Source: Actinomyces respiraculi (GTDB taxonomy: Bacteria; Actinomycetota; Actinomycetes; Actinomycetales; Actinomycetaceae). Taken from it: a stretch of DNA of 64,000 nucleotides. Positions within the stretch are counted from its first letter, which is position 1. Each line of letters opens with the position of its first letter. The stretch is from contig NZ_CP063989.1 in NCBI RefSeq assembly GCF_014595995.2, positions 558,001-622,000 on the forward strand, read 5' to 3'. The notes beneath the pieces were generated by a model. The model did no database searches, was not told the DNA's origin, and saw only the letters and a program-made list of their open reading frames with translations. A program made the position numbers and the translations under genes. This document shows, in pieces, positions 54,402-63,806 of this stretch.

Positions 54402-55190
54402 ATGCCGACTTCCACCGAATCCGCCTATCCGGGACTGTCGGGGGCCGATGCGGCTTCGCCGACCGTGGTCGAGGCGCGCATGCTGTGCAAGGTCTACGGC
54501 ACCGGCGGCGCGCGGGTCACGGCCCTGGACCATGTCTCCCTGGCCGTCAGTCGCGGCCAGTTCGTGGCGGTGATGGGTCCGTCCGGCTCGGGCAAGTCCA
54601 CCCTGCTGCACTGCCTGGCGGGCCTGGACACCCCGGACGCAGGCAGCGTGTTCATCGCTGGGGAGGACCTGGCCGGGATGAGTGACCGCCAACTGACGGC
54701 GGTGCGCCGTGACCGGCTCGGCTTCGTGTTCCAGGCCTTCAACCTGCTGCCCCAGCTGACGGCGGAGGAGAACATCCTGCTGCCGCTGCGGCTGGCGCAC
54801 CGCAAGCCCGAGCAGGACTGGTACGACGCCGTCATCGACTCCCTGGGGATCGGGGACCGGCTCGGGCACCGGCCCAGTGAGCTGTCCGGCGGGCAGCAGC
54901 AGCGGGTGGCGGTGGCACGCGCCCTGGTGGGACGTCCGGAGGTCGTCTTCGCCGACGAGCCCACCGGAGCCCTGGACAGCGCCTCGGCCGCCTCCCTGCT
55001 GGAGACGCTGGCCCGCATGTGCGAGGTGCTGGGGCAGACGGTGGTCATGGTCACCCACGATGAGAACGCGGCCGAGGCAACCAACCGGATCGTCCGGCTG
55101 CGGGACGGGCGGATCGTCGGCGACGACGTGCTCGCCCGCCCCACCGGCCAGCACGCCGCCCCGGCAGCCGCCGTGCAGGGGGTGCGCTGA
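54402..55190 (+). CDS. ABC transporter ATP-binding protein, MacB/LolD type
   Basis: A 262-residue ATPase. ATG 54402 follows GGAGGA; earlier in-frame codons lack support. Walker A AVMGPSGSGKSTLLHCLAGL, Q-loop VFQAFNLLPQ, signature SELSGGQQQRVAVARAL, Walker B VVFADEPTGALDS and switch VTHDENAAEATNRI are all intact. The VTALDHVSLAV start and the Q-loop are typical of MacB/LolD/FtsE ATPases, which drive mechanotransmission through FtsX-type permeases, here the next gene (TGATG overlap). Likely role: antimicrobial-peptide defence or lipoprotein/envelope handling. Confidence 0.93.
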   Translation: MPTSTESAYPGLSGADAASPTVVEARMLCKVYGTGGARVTALDHVSLAVSRGQFVAVMGPSGSGKSTLLHCLAGLDTPDAGSVFIAGEDLAGMSDRQLTAVRRDRLGFVFQAFNLLPQLTAEENILLPLRLAHRKPEQDWYDAVIDSLGIGDRLGHRPSELSGGQQQRVAVARALVGRPEVVFADEPTGALDSASAASLLETLARMCEVLGQTVVMVTHDENAAEATNRIVRLRDGRIVGDDVLARPTGQHAAPAAAVQGVR

Positions 55191-57682
55191 TGCCCGCCAT
55201 GCTCGACCTGCGCCGCACCGCGGCCGCCCTGGTGGCGATCGCCATGAGCGCCGCACTCATAGTTGTCAGCCTTATCATCTCCGATTCTTCGACCGCCCAG
55301 ATGACGGCGGCGGCTCGCGCCTCGGTCGGCGACGCCGACGTGGTCGTCATCGCCGACAGCCATGACGACGCCACGGACGGGACCCTGCCCGAACAGGCGG
55401 TCCGGGATGTCGCCGCCGCCGACGGCGTGGCCAGCGTGCGTCCCTACATTGAGGGCTCGACTTGGATTGTGCACCCGGCGGGTTCCGCATATAGCACACA
55501 TCCCTTCGTGCTCGAGGTACCCGAAATAGGTGGTGGGACACGCTTGATGTCGGGACGTCTGCCGGAGAAGGAGGGAGAGGTAGCCCTTTCCCCGGCCGCT
55601 GCGCAGGCCCAGGACCTTGAAGTTGGAAGTACCGTATCCTTCAAAAAAGCGTTCACTGAAGCTGAGAATAGTTCGACCGCAACGGTTGTGGGCATAATTC
55701 AAGCCGGTGCTGAGATAACCCGACGCGGTGCGGCTAGCGAGTATGTCTTTGCGACTGCGGAAGAACGTGCGGTACTCGGGGTGCCGGAGACTCCTGTTGT
55801 TCTATATGTGACGGGCTCTGTGGGCGCAAATTCCGCTACGCTCATGAATTCGGTCGAGCAGGCTGCTAAGTATTCTCAGCCGGGCGCGGGTGTTTACACC
55901 GCTTCCGATATCGCGGTAATGCGGACCTCTGAACAGAGTGCGGTGGATTCGCTGACGATGACACTGTTCCAGTTGCTGGGACCGGCGTGTGCTGTGGTTG
56001 CGGGAATAGTGATTGCGACTACGTTCAGCACTCTGGTAGCTCGGCAGGCGCGACAGACCGGTCTGTTGCGTTGCATCGGAGCCACCCGGCGCCAGGTGCT
56101 CGGATCGGTGCTGCGCACCGGGCTGATCACCGGGCTGGTGGGCTCGGTGCTGGGTACCGGGCTTGGCATTGGATTGGCCGCGCTGGTGTCACGCGCAGGC
56201 CTGGTTGAGGGCCTGGAATGGCGGTACTTCACAGTCTCATCACGGTCGCTTCTCCTAGGGGTCTTCCTCGGCACCGTAGTGACGCTGGTGGCGGTGCTGC
56301 GTCCGGCCCGTCGCGCCACCCGGGTCTCCCCCTTGGTGGCCCTGACAGGACAGGTGAGCGATGAGCGCTCGCTCAGCCGTCGGCGCGTGATCGGCGCGAT
56401 CGTGGGACTGGTGGTAGTAGTGATCGGTTTGGTCATTACTGGATTGAGCATTCAAGTGCGGGCCGTTGAGTACACGGCTGTCGGCGCGGTCATTCTGGTG
56501 CTGGGTGTACTGGCAGGGCTGCCGCTGCTGGTTATTGGTGCCTCCCGTGCCACGGAGCGACTCGTCGGCGGAGCGCGTCGGCCAGTGTTGCAACTCGCCA
56601 CCCGTAACCTGGCCCGTAACCCGGGGCGCGCAGCCGCTACTACCGCCTCGCTGCTGGTTTCTGTGGCCGTGGCCTCCACTCTGGTCACCGGTCTTGCCAG
56701 CGTACGGGCATCAATGGATGGCTATGTCAATAGCGGCAGTCCCATAGACATCCGGGTCAACGCAATTCCCGCCGATGCCGATACGTCAGCACTGACCGCC
56801 CGGGTAGAGAACGTGGACGACGTTGACCGGACGGTGCTGGTATCCATGCTGGATGTGAGGATTTCTCCGGAGACGATTGGAGGAAATGAGATTACCGTTT
56901 CCGCGGTGGATGTGGCTGAGGTCTCTCCGGTCATTCGTTCCCACACGGGGTTGGAGGGACTTGATGACAACACACTGATCGTTGGAGGGATCTATCACCT
57001 TCCGGAGGGTACGCCCGTGACGCTCACGGGGCCTGCGGGCAGTGCCGAGCTGACCGTGCATGTGGAGGAGGGCGGCTTCGGGCCGGTCATTACGCCCGCG
57101 GTCGCAAAGAAACTGGTCGGAGACAACCTAACGAGTTCATCCCTGTGGGTGCGTACCGTCGGCGACGGCAGTAACGCCGCGACGGGTTCGCAGGTGCGTC
57201 AACTCCTACAGGGGGAAGGCTACGTCATCACGACCGCTGCAGCCAGCCGCACCACATTCACTAACTACATCAACTGGATCATCGCGGTTATCGTCGTGGT
57301 ACTGGCCTTCGCGCTCCTGATCACCCTGTCCGGCATGGCCAATACCACGGACGTGAGCGTGCTGGAACGGGTCCGAGAGATCGGTGTGCTGCGGGCCACC
57401 GGCGTGCAACGGCGTCAGGTAGGAGGACTCTTCATCACCGAGGCGGCACTGACCTCGCTGCTGGGCGGCGTGATTGGAGTCCTCTTGGGCACGGTTTTGG
57501 GTCTGGCGGGCGTAGCCGCTGCCATGGGCGCCGACACCGGGTCGGACCTGGTACTGCGGGTGCCCTGGCTATGGCTGGTGGCGATCCTGCTCGTAGCCGC
57601 GGCGGTCGGCGTGCTCGCCGCACTGCGCCCCAGCAACCGTGCCGCATCGGTAGTTGCAGTCACGGCGATTGCTCAGGAGTGA
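55190..57682 (+). CDS. FtsX-like ABC transporter permease (two FtsX domains)
   Basis: An 830-residue permease: an N-terminal helix (AAALVAIAMSAALIVVSLII), a large outward domain (about 35-240), three helices with FtsX domain 1 (VVAGIVIATTFSTLVARQAR, QTGLLRCIGATRRQVLGSVL), another helix pair, a second outward domain (about 490-670) and FtsX domain 2 (NTTDVSVLERVREIGVLRAT), ending LRPSNRAASVVAVTAIAQE. This ten-helix layout is typical of actinobacterial MacB-like exporters. Codon choice and GC of much of the gene (about 55440-57670) are clearly lower than in neighbours, with A/T third positions common, while its first 240 bases and the ATPase look like the core genome. It may be partly acquired DNA. 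Confidence 0.9.
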   Translation: MPAMLDLRRTAAALVAIAMSAALIVVSLIISDSSTAQMTAAARASVGDADVVVIADSHDDATDGTLPEQAVRDVAAADGVASVRPYIEGSTWIVHPAGSAYSTHPFVLEVPEIGGGTRLMSGRLPEKEGEVALSPAAAQAQDLEVGSTVSFKKAFTEAENSSTATVVGIIQAGAEITRRGAASEYVFATAEERAVLGVPETPVVLYVTGSVGANSATLMNSVEQAAKYSQPGAGVYTASDIAVMRTSEQSAVDSLTMTLFQLLGPACAVVAGIVIATTFSTLVARQARQTGLLRCIGATRRQVLGSVLRTGLITGLVGSVLGTGLGIGLAALVSRAGLVEGLEWRYFTVSSRSLLLGVFLGTVVTLVAVLRPARRATRVSPLVALTGQVSDERSLSRRRVIGAIVGLVVVVIGLVITGLSIQVRAVEYTAVGAVILVLGVLAGLPLLVIGASRATERLVGGARRPVLQLATRNLARNPGRAAATTASLLVSVAVASTLVTGLASVRASMDGYVNSGSPIDIRVNAIPADADTSALTARVENVDDVDRTVLVSMLDVRISPETIGGNEITVSAVDVAEVSPVIRSHTGLEGLDDNTLIVGGIYHLPEGTPVTLTGPAGSAELTVHVEEGGFGPVITPAVAKKLVGDNLTSSSLWVRTVGDGSNAATGSQVRQLLQGEGYVITTAAASRTTFTNYINWIIAVIVVVLAFALLITLSGMANTTDVSVLERVREIGVLRATGVQRRQVGGLFITEAALTSLLGGVIGVLLGTVLGLAGVAAAMGADTGSDLVLRVPWLWLVAILLVAAAVGVLAALRPSNRAASVVAVTAIAQE

Positions 57683-57718
57683 AGCAGGCTCGTCTGCCCT
57701 ACTCCTTCCCACTGTCCA

Positions 57719-58751
57719 CTACATCGAACACACAGACTTCTCCAGACCGTACTGATCGGGGAGGTTGGTCAAGCGTGTGATGGGTGGTTTGCCGTTGCAG
57801 GCTTGGTGGGGTCGGTGGTGATTGTAGTGGTGGATCCGTCCGGGCAGGGCGTCGCGGCGCTCTTGCTCGCTGGTGTGGCAGCGGGCGTAGGCCCAGCCGT
57901 CGGCCAGGGTGCGGTGGAAGCGCTCGATCTTGCCGCCCTGTGTGGCCGGTAGGGCCGTGTCTTGCTCACCGTGATGGGGTGCTGGCGGCACAGCGCGTGC
58001 CACCGGCGTGACCTGTAGGCCGGCCCGTTGTCGGACAGGACCCGCTCGATGCGCACGCCCCGGGCGGCGAGGCATGCCACGGCCCGCTCCAGCACGGCTG
58101 TGGCGGTGGCTGCCATCTCGTCGTCGTGGACCTCGCTGTAGACCACGCGTGAGTGGTCGTCGATGAGCCGGTGCACGCACGCGTAGCCCAGGCCTGTCCC
58201 GCGGCGTTTGCCGTTGGGGCTGCTGGTGGTGGCGGCGCGGTTGCGTGTGCCCCGTTGGCGCCCGACGTAGCGCCAGCCGCCGCCGTCGGGGATGTTGCCG
58301 ATCTTCTTGACGTCGACGTGGATCAGTGAGCCGGTGGTCGTGCTCGTAGCGGCGCACAGGCTGGCCGGTGGCCCTCTCGCAGGCCGACAGGCGGTTGTCC
58401 ACGTGGGCCAGCCGGTTGAGCCCGCAGGAGGTCAGGATCCGTGTGACGGTCGACGGGGCGATACCCAGGCGGGCAGCGAGCTGGACGGGTCCTTCGCGCA
58501 GCCGCAGGCGCAGGCTCACGCAGCGTCGCACAACGCGCTGCGGGGTCCTGGTAGGGCTGCGGTGGGGCCGCGAGGAGCGGTCCTGCATCGACTGGCCCGC
58601 CGGCCCGGTAGCGCTCGGCCCACCGCTTGACGGTAGGCCACGAGACCTGGAACCTGGCGGCGACCTCACAGACAGGCACACCGTTGTCGACAACCAGACG
58701 GGCCACCTTCAGACGGTGACGTGGGGTCAGGGCTGCGTCAGCGTGGGACAC
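57719..58751 (-). pseudogene. IS481-family transposase, frameshifted
   Basis: Starts at GTG 58751 (VSHADAALTPRHRLKVARLV, a helix-turn-helix typical of IS481 transposases). The protein then continues in other frames: DRSSRPHRSPTRTPQRVVRR and RLAHVDN in a second, VHRLIDDHSRVVYSEVHDDE and RVLSDNGPAYRSRRWHALC (catalytic Asp) in a third, and GGKIERFHRTLADGWAYARC (catalytic Glu) with YNHHRPHQACNGKPPITRLT back in the second. Breaks are near 58590, 58350 and 57950. The final frame reads out through the element's end to 57719. Inactive unless the breaks are sequencing errors. Confidence 0.88.
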
Positions 58752-58869
58752 AAGGAGGGCCTTCCTGGCTTGACGTGGCGCTGATGCGAGTCCCACTCAA
58801 CCAGCAAGGCCCTCCCCTCGTCACACGTCTGGATCACAGTCCTTCAACCAACATCCCCGGTCAGTACAG
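57747..58869 (-). mobile_element. IS481-type insertion sequence, degenerate
   Basis: Terminal inverted repeats 57747-57768 and 58848-58869 match at 19 of 22 positions (GTACTGA, CGGGGA, GTTGG shared). It sits between the permease (stop at 57682) and the response regulator (stop at 58891) and contains only the broken transposase. No clear target-site duplication is visible, so it is old or rearranged. Confidence 0.85.
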
Positions 58870-58890
58870 CTAGGTGATGACGGTCTCAGG

Positions 58891-59571
58891 CTACGGATGT
58901 TGAGCCTTGGTGGCTTCAATTACGAGCCGCAGGCGTGAATCGACGCCGTACTTGTGCATCAGACTCGACACGTGGCGTTTGACGGTGCTCTCGGCGATGA
59001 ACAGCTTCTCCGCGATCTCTGCGTTGGACATGCCCTCACACAGCAGGCCCAGGACGTTCTGCTCGGCCGGGGTGACGCCGTCGGGAGCCCTCCTTCGCTG
59101 CACCGGGCGCAGGTGGTCGGCGACCAGTCTGGAGGCAGCGTCCGGGGAGATGCTGGTGCCGCCGTGGTGCGCGGCGACGATGGCACGGACGACTTCATTC
59201 GGCTCATCGGTCTTGTACAGGAAGCCGTTGGCGTGCTGAGTCAACGCAGTCAACATGGCGGTGTCATCGTCGAAGCCGGTCAGGAGTACCACGGCTATTT
59301 CTGGAGACTCCTGCTTGATGCGCGACAGCAGCTCGAGGCCGTCCATGCCGGGCATGCGTACATCGGTGAGCACGACGTCGACGTTCCTGCCGCGCAGGAA
59401 GGCCAGTGCGTCCGTGGCGGACTTGAAGGCGCGCAACAGCTCGATCTGGGGCGCGCTCTCCAAGTAGGTGCGCAGCGCGTGCAGGACGTACACGTCGTTG
59501 TCCACGGCGACCACCCGGATGGGGGCATCGCTGGCTCCGCCTGCCGAGGGGAGGACGTCAGGAGTAGGCAT
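58891..59571 (-). CDS. NarL/LuxR-family response regulator
   Basis: A 226-residue regulator. Receiver residues 17-130: VVAVDNDVYVLHAL (acidic pocket reads DND), VVLTDVRMPGMDGLEL with the phospho-acceptor, LLTGFDD and FLYKTDEPNEV with the lysine. The C-terminal LuxR helix-turn-helix spans about 160-222: TPAEQNVLGLLCEGMSNAEI, STVKRHVSSLMHKYGV. It pairs with the divergent histidine kinase 46 bases away; the pair probably controls the FtsX-type ABC exporters on either side. The IS481 element ends 21 bases beyond its stop. Confidence 0.93.
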   Translation of the reverse strand: MPTPDVLPSAGGASDAPIRVVAVDNDVYVLHALRTYLESAPQIELLRAFKSATDALAFLRGRNVDVVLTDVRMPGMDGLELLSRIKQESPEIAVVLLTGFDDDTAMLTALTQHANGFLYKTDEPNEVVRAIVAAHHGGTSISPDAASRLVADHLRPVQRRRAPDGVTPAEQNVLGLLCEGMSNAEIAEKLFIAESTVKRHVSSLMHKYGVDSRLRLVIEATKAQHP

Positions 59572-59616
59572 GGCCTAAGGTTAGGCGCGAACCCGTTCCC
59601 GTCGGGAGCTGTCACC
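59572..59616. promoter_or_regulatory. Short divergent promoter gap of the two-component system
   Basis: Only 45 bases separate the two start codons, so overlapping divergent promoters or promoters inside the coding ends are required. GGGAG before the kinase GTG is its ribosome site. No clear hexamers. Confidence 0.35.
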
Positions 59617-60828
59617 GTGTCCGTGTTTTCTTCGCTACGTTCGTCCCTCGTCTCGTTGCACTCATCCCTCCTGCCCGCGCAGGAGGAGCCGGGTCTGTGG
59701 CGACCAACCCGCCGGACACACCTGCTGCACCTGGGTGTGGCCGTGTTCCTTTTGGTCTTCGCATACCTCTTCACGGGACTGCCTCACGAACCGGTGCCAG
59801 TTGGGCTGACGGTGCTCTCCTGCATTGCGCTCCCTGTGTTCTCTGCGATGCCGGTAGTCGGCATGTTGCTGGGCGTCGCGGCGACGTGGGCTGCTTCATC
59901 TGTTGAACAGGACACCGGTATCGTTGCGACTCTGGCGGTATGGAGTGTCATTAGCGTATTGATCGCTCGCGGTTGCCCCAGGTGGATAGTCTATTGCTTC
60001 GCGTATCTGGTTGCTGTTCCAGTAGTTTGGGTCGCGGCACGTCAAGGGCAATGGGTTAATGGTTTTATTTGGATAGTGCTTGTTGGGATTCCCTGTGTGG
60101 TGCTGGGTGAACTATTGCGCCGTCAGCGCGACCGTGCCAACGAAAACGTTCGTGACAGGCGTCAGGCGCTGGTGCGGCAGCGTCGGCTTATCGCCTCCGA
60201 GCTACATGACACGGTCGCGCGTGACCTCGCCTACGCGGTAATGACTGCCGAGCAATTGAAACTCGCTCACCCAGAAGACGATGATCTTGTGCGTGGACTT
60301 GATGCTGTGATCGAACCCGTGCGCATGGCCGTAGGCCAACTACGGCGCAGCCTGCAGAATATAACCGCGACGGACAATGATGACGCTGTGCTGCTTTCGT
60401 CTGTCACATCGCCGCGGCCTATTACATCAGTGCTCGCGGATGCGCGGCGCGTGCTAGAGGCACGTGGAGTTTCGTTGGAGGTTGAAGGGACAGAACTATT
60501 TCAGAGTGAGGGAGTCCTCACTCCGGGTATGCAGCAACAGGTGTTGCGGGTGGTCAACGAACTTATTGATAACGCTACTAAGTATACATCCGCCGATGGT
60601 CGAGTCCGAATAACGGTTGAGACCAATGGCCATGCACTCGAATGTATGGTAACGAACCCCGTTGATGTGAACCCCTCGAAGGATGTCGCGCTCTCGTCGG
60701 GAATCGGTCTGGAGGGTGCCCGCCGACGGGTAGAGACTCTGGGCGGAGAGCTTGTCACTAACCAGGGTGGAGGGCGCTGGGCGGTGACTTTTACTGTACC
60801 TGTGCGAGGTGCGTGGCAGAACGCGTAG
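59617..60828 (+). CDS. Sensor histidine kinase (NarL-type partner)
   Basis: A 403-residue kinase from GTG 59617 (VSVFSSLRSSLVSLHSSLLP; ribosome site GGGAG). About five membrane segments occupy residues 35-165 with very short loops, so it is an intramembrane-type sensor. The HisKA_3 helix has RRLIASELHDTVARDLAYAV with the phospho-accepting histidine; the ATPase domain has NELIDNATKYTS (N box) and SGIGLEGARRRVETLGGEL (G box). GC is clearly lower than in the core genes, especially 59900-60800. Such kinases often sense cell-envelope stress or their own ABC transporter. An ISL3-type element begins three bases after its stop. Confidence 0.92.
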   Translation: MSVFSSLRSSLVSLHSSLLPAQEEPGLWRPTRRTHLLHLGVAVFLLVFAYLFTGLPHEPVPVGLTVLSCIALPVFSAMPVVGMLLGVAATWAASSVEQDTGIVATLAVWSVISVLIARGCPRWIVYCFAYLVAVPVVWVAARQGQWVNGFIWIVLVGIPCVVLGELLRRQRDRANENVRDRRQALVRQRRLIASELHDTVARDLAYAVMTAEQLKLAHPEDDDLVRGLDAVIEPVRMAVGQLRRSLQNITATDNDDAVLLSSVTSPRPITSVLADARRVLEARGVSLEVEGTELFQSEGVLTPGMQQQVLRVVNELIDNATKYTSADGRVRITVETNGHALECMVTNPVDVNPSKDVALSSGIGLEGARRRVETLGGELVTNQGGGRWAVTFTVPVRGAWQNA

Positions 60829-62175
60829 AAGGGCTCTTCACGATCCAGGGTGTAGCAGGGGGCGGAACCCGCCGGCTTCTAGCAGTGCTCGGGTGGTGTG
60901 GTTGGTGAGGTTGCGAAAGCCGAGCGCGGCGGGGCGTAGGTGCTCCAGGCGGCCGTTGACGGCTTGGGTGGGTCCGTTGGAGGTGCGGGGGTGGTCGAAG
61001 CAGGCCAGTACGTCGGTGGCGCGTGTGTGCAGCGTGCGCCCCAGGACGGTGACCTCGCTCAGCTCGGGTGGCACGCCGTGCGAGATGCTGGTGATCAGCT
61101 TGTGCATGAGGGTCTTGCCCTGGGCCCTGTCACGATGGCGGTAGGCGGCCACCATCCTCTGGTAGATCCACCAGGTGACCTCGACCGCGGTGTGCTCATC
61201 GTGGGCGAACAGCTCCTCCAGGCGGGCGCGCTGCTTGCCGGTGAGCAGGTCCTCACCGGTGTGCAGCATCCGGCGCGCCGGTGTGCAGCAGGTCACCAGC
61301 GCGCCCCTGGCCGGCCGTGCAGCTGCTGCTGGACACGCCGGCGCCAGGAGTCGAGCGCGTCACCGGCCAGGCGCACCACGTGGAAGGGGGCCGCGCACCG
61401 CCCTGGCCTCAGCCAGCTCCTCGCTGGCGGCGGTCCTGGCACCCCGGTCAAGCCGTCCATGGCGACCGGCTCGATGCCCTGCCTCCAGGCCTGGGGGCGC
61501 GCAGCCAGCCAGGCCTTGAGCACCTGCTTGGAGCGTCCGGAAACCATGTCAAGCAGACGAGCCGGGCCCGTGCCGTCCCTGAGAGGGGTCAGGTCGACGA
61601 CCGATGGTGACGCACCTTGCCGCCCCCCTTGAGCGTGTGGCGCCACACAACAGGGGGCACCTCCCGCTAGAGAGCGTAGCGCGCGGGGCAATCATCGACC
61701 CCGATGACCCTCACCCCGTCGAACCGGCCCGGCCTGTCGATCAGCACACGCCTGCCCTCGGCCAGCACCGCGTCATTGACCGTGTGCCACGACACCCCCA
61801 GACCTGCGGCAATGCGCGAGACGGTCAGGTGGTCGATCACCAGCGCCTCCAACGCCCAGCGCATCGCGCGACACGACAGCCTCGCCCGCTGCGCTGCTGC
61901 ACAGGTCAGGTCCTCACGCCAGGCGCGCCCGCACCCACCACACGTGCAGCGCCGCACACGCACCAGCAGCGCGGTCGGGCGGTGACCCAACGGCTCGTGC
62001 ACGAACCATCGCGTGTCGGTTCCACGCGACAGCGCCCTGCCGCCGCAGCCCCGGCACCAAGGATCTGGTTGAGCAACCCGGCACTCGCTTCCCCGCCCGG
62101 TCCGCCTCCAGACGCCGGCCCACGGCCACCAGACCGAGCTCGTCGAGACGGCAGAAGGCGGAGTGCCTCATGTCA

Positions 62176-62223
62176 AGGTGCCCGCGAAAGTGGTTCGGTG
62201 CCTCATCTGGAAGTGCCCGCGAG
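62176..62223 (+). repeat. Left terminal inverted repeat of nested IS
   Basis: 48 bases, matching the reverse complement of 63518-63565 at 47 positions. Confidence 0.9.
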
Positions 62224-62234
62224 GCTGTGGGGGT

Positions 62235-63497
62235 CTAGGAGGTGGCTTTCTTGATGCGGGTGCCCTTGTGGGCGTCGGGCGGGACGCTGGGGAGCTGGGC
62301 GAGGTGGAGCTGGTCGGTCTTGTCCTTGGCCAGAGCGATGAGCAGGTCCTGGGGCTGGCCGGTGCGACGGGTGGTGGCGGCCGGGTTCAGCTGGTTGCGG
62401 TAGGCGGTCAGCTCCTGCTTGTGCTTGTCGGTCAGTACGTCGGTGTCCAGCAGCCGGTCCAGCGGGACACGGGGGCGTCGTACAGGCGCTTGCGCTTGCC
62501 GGCCTTGTCGGTGCCCCCATCCGATGGGCTTCTTGGTAGGGGTCAGGTAGCTGGCCTGCGCGTCCACCAGTACCCACAACCGGTTCAGAACCTCCCGCTC
62601 GGCGTCGGTGTCGTAGCGGTGGTAATAGCATAGTGGCGTACCAGGTGGTTGTTCTTGGACTCGATGGTGGCCTGGTCGTTCTTCGTGTGTGGACGGCCTC
62701 GGGTGAGATAGATGTCCAGGTCCGCTGCCCACTTGACCACCTCGTGGTTGATGAGCTCGCTGCCGTTGTCGACGTCCATTCCCGTGGTGAGGAAGGGGAT
62801 ATCGTCCACGGCCTGGTCCAGGGCTGCCTTGATGTGCGTCTCGGCGTTGTTGCGGATGGATCGGGTGAAGGTCCAGCCGGTGAGATGCCGGTCATGCTCA
62901 GGGTGCGGCGAGCTCGCCCTTGAGCAGCGGGCCGCAGTGGGCGACGGTATCGACCTCGAAGAACCCCGGGGACCGCTCGACCTCGTCGTCGGCCTTGCGG
63001 GTCCTGATGGGGCTGCGCAGCAGCGGTCCGGTCTTCGTGGTGCTCTTGGCGCGCAGCCGGTCCTTGGCCCTGGCAGGGGCGGGACAACGGTCGATGGTCG
63101 CCGCGCTCATCTGCTCCAGCTCACGGCGCACGGCCTGGCTGTGCCGGCCCTGACCGTCTACGAGCTCGCCCGCGGCCTCCGGCAGGTCCAGGAGCAGCGG
63201 CATTGATACCTTCAAGTACTTGCCGCACTGTCCGCCGCTGGCCGCCCACACGCGCTGTAAGACCTTTAAGGCGTCGTAGGAGTACTTGCGCACCCTGGTC
63301 CTCTAACCTGCCAGTTCCTGGAAGGGCGCCTGGCCACCGCCCTCAGGCGCCTCCTGGCGTTATCCCGGCTCCAACCGGTCACCGCGCACACCTCATCCAG
63401 CATCCTCCCCTTGTCCTTCTTCGACGCCTTGGCACACGCCCCTGCGTACTTCCTAGTGATCTCCGCCCTGACCTGCATTGACAACCCACTCCCCATG
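62235..63497 (-). pseudogene. Integrase-catalytic-domain transposase, frameshifted
   Basis: Begins MGSGLSMQVRAEITRKYAGA (ATG 63497) with VCAVTGWSRDNARRRLRAVA as helix-turn-helix. The next frame gives YSYDALKVLQRVWAASGGQC, LEQMSAATIDRCPAPARAKD and GFFEVDTVAHCGPLLKGELA (catalytic Asp); another gives GMDVDNGSELINHEVVKWAA (second Asp) and NDQATIESKNNHLVRHYA (catalytic Glu); the last ends DKTDQLHLAQLPSVPPDAHK at 62235. At least three frame changes, so inactive despite near-perfect ends. Confidence 0.87.
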
Positions 63498-63517
63498 CCC
63501 ACCACGATCCGCGACAC

Positions 63518-63565
63518 TCGCGGGCAGTTCCAGATGAGGCACCGAACCACTTTCGCGGGCACCTG
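63518..63565 (-). repeat. Right terminal inverted repeat of nested IS
   Basis: 48 bases, partner of 62176-62223. Confidence 0.9.
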
Positions 63566-63806
63566 AGATGAACCTCGTCGAAGGCTGTCAGGTCAGGGGT
63601 CGCGAAGGTAGCATCAAGCACGTCGAGGTCTTCCCGGTGGGTGTGTCAGAGCTCCCATCATCGGAAGACCTCGCCCCCTACCCCGCCACCGACACGCTCA
63701 GCCACCCACCCCCTCAACCGCGAAGAGCCGGAAGTCTGTCATGCTCTGCGTGGTGGACGACGGTGTACGAAGGGCTGGCAGTCCTCCTTCTTCCCGACCG
63801 CCAACG

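Larger units (their letters stand above)
62176..63565 (-). mobile_element. Integrase-type insertion sequence nested in the ISL3 element
   Basis: 48-base terminal inverted repeats (62176-62223 and 63518-63565) differ at one base only, a much fresher state than the gene inside. They contain GTGCCCGCGAAAGTGGTTCG. The element carries one transposase pseudogene. Flanking bases do not show a simple target duplication. Confidence 0.9.
60838..63621 (-). pseudogene. ISL3-family transposase, interrupted and frameshifted
   Basis: The start VLDATFATPDLTAF (GTG 63621) lies right of the inserted element; the continuation CRLDELGLVAVGRRLEADRA is left of it near 62150. Further pieces: RRCTCGGCGRAWREDL (zinc ribbon) and LVIDHLTVSRIAAGLGVSWH in frame 61667-62002, VIGVDDC (catalytic Asp), PARLLDMVSGRSKQVLKAWL in another frame, and the C-terminus GKQRARLEELFAHDEHTAVE to LLEAGGFRPLLHPGS at 60838-61296. 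Multiple frame changes plus the insertion make it inactive. Confidence 0.85.
60832..63729 (-). mobile_element. ISL3-type insertion sequence, split by another IS
   Basis: Left end GGCTCTTCACGATCCAGGGT begins at 60832; the right end carries the complementary GAAGAGCC at 63722-63729, preceded by sequence that matches the left end at scattered positions (GGCTCTTC-CG-T...). Between lie the pieces of one ISL3-type transposase, interrupted at 62176-63565 by a second element. No 8-base target duplication is obvious. Total span 2.9 kb. Confidence 0.8.
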
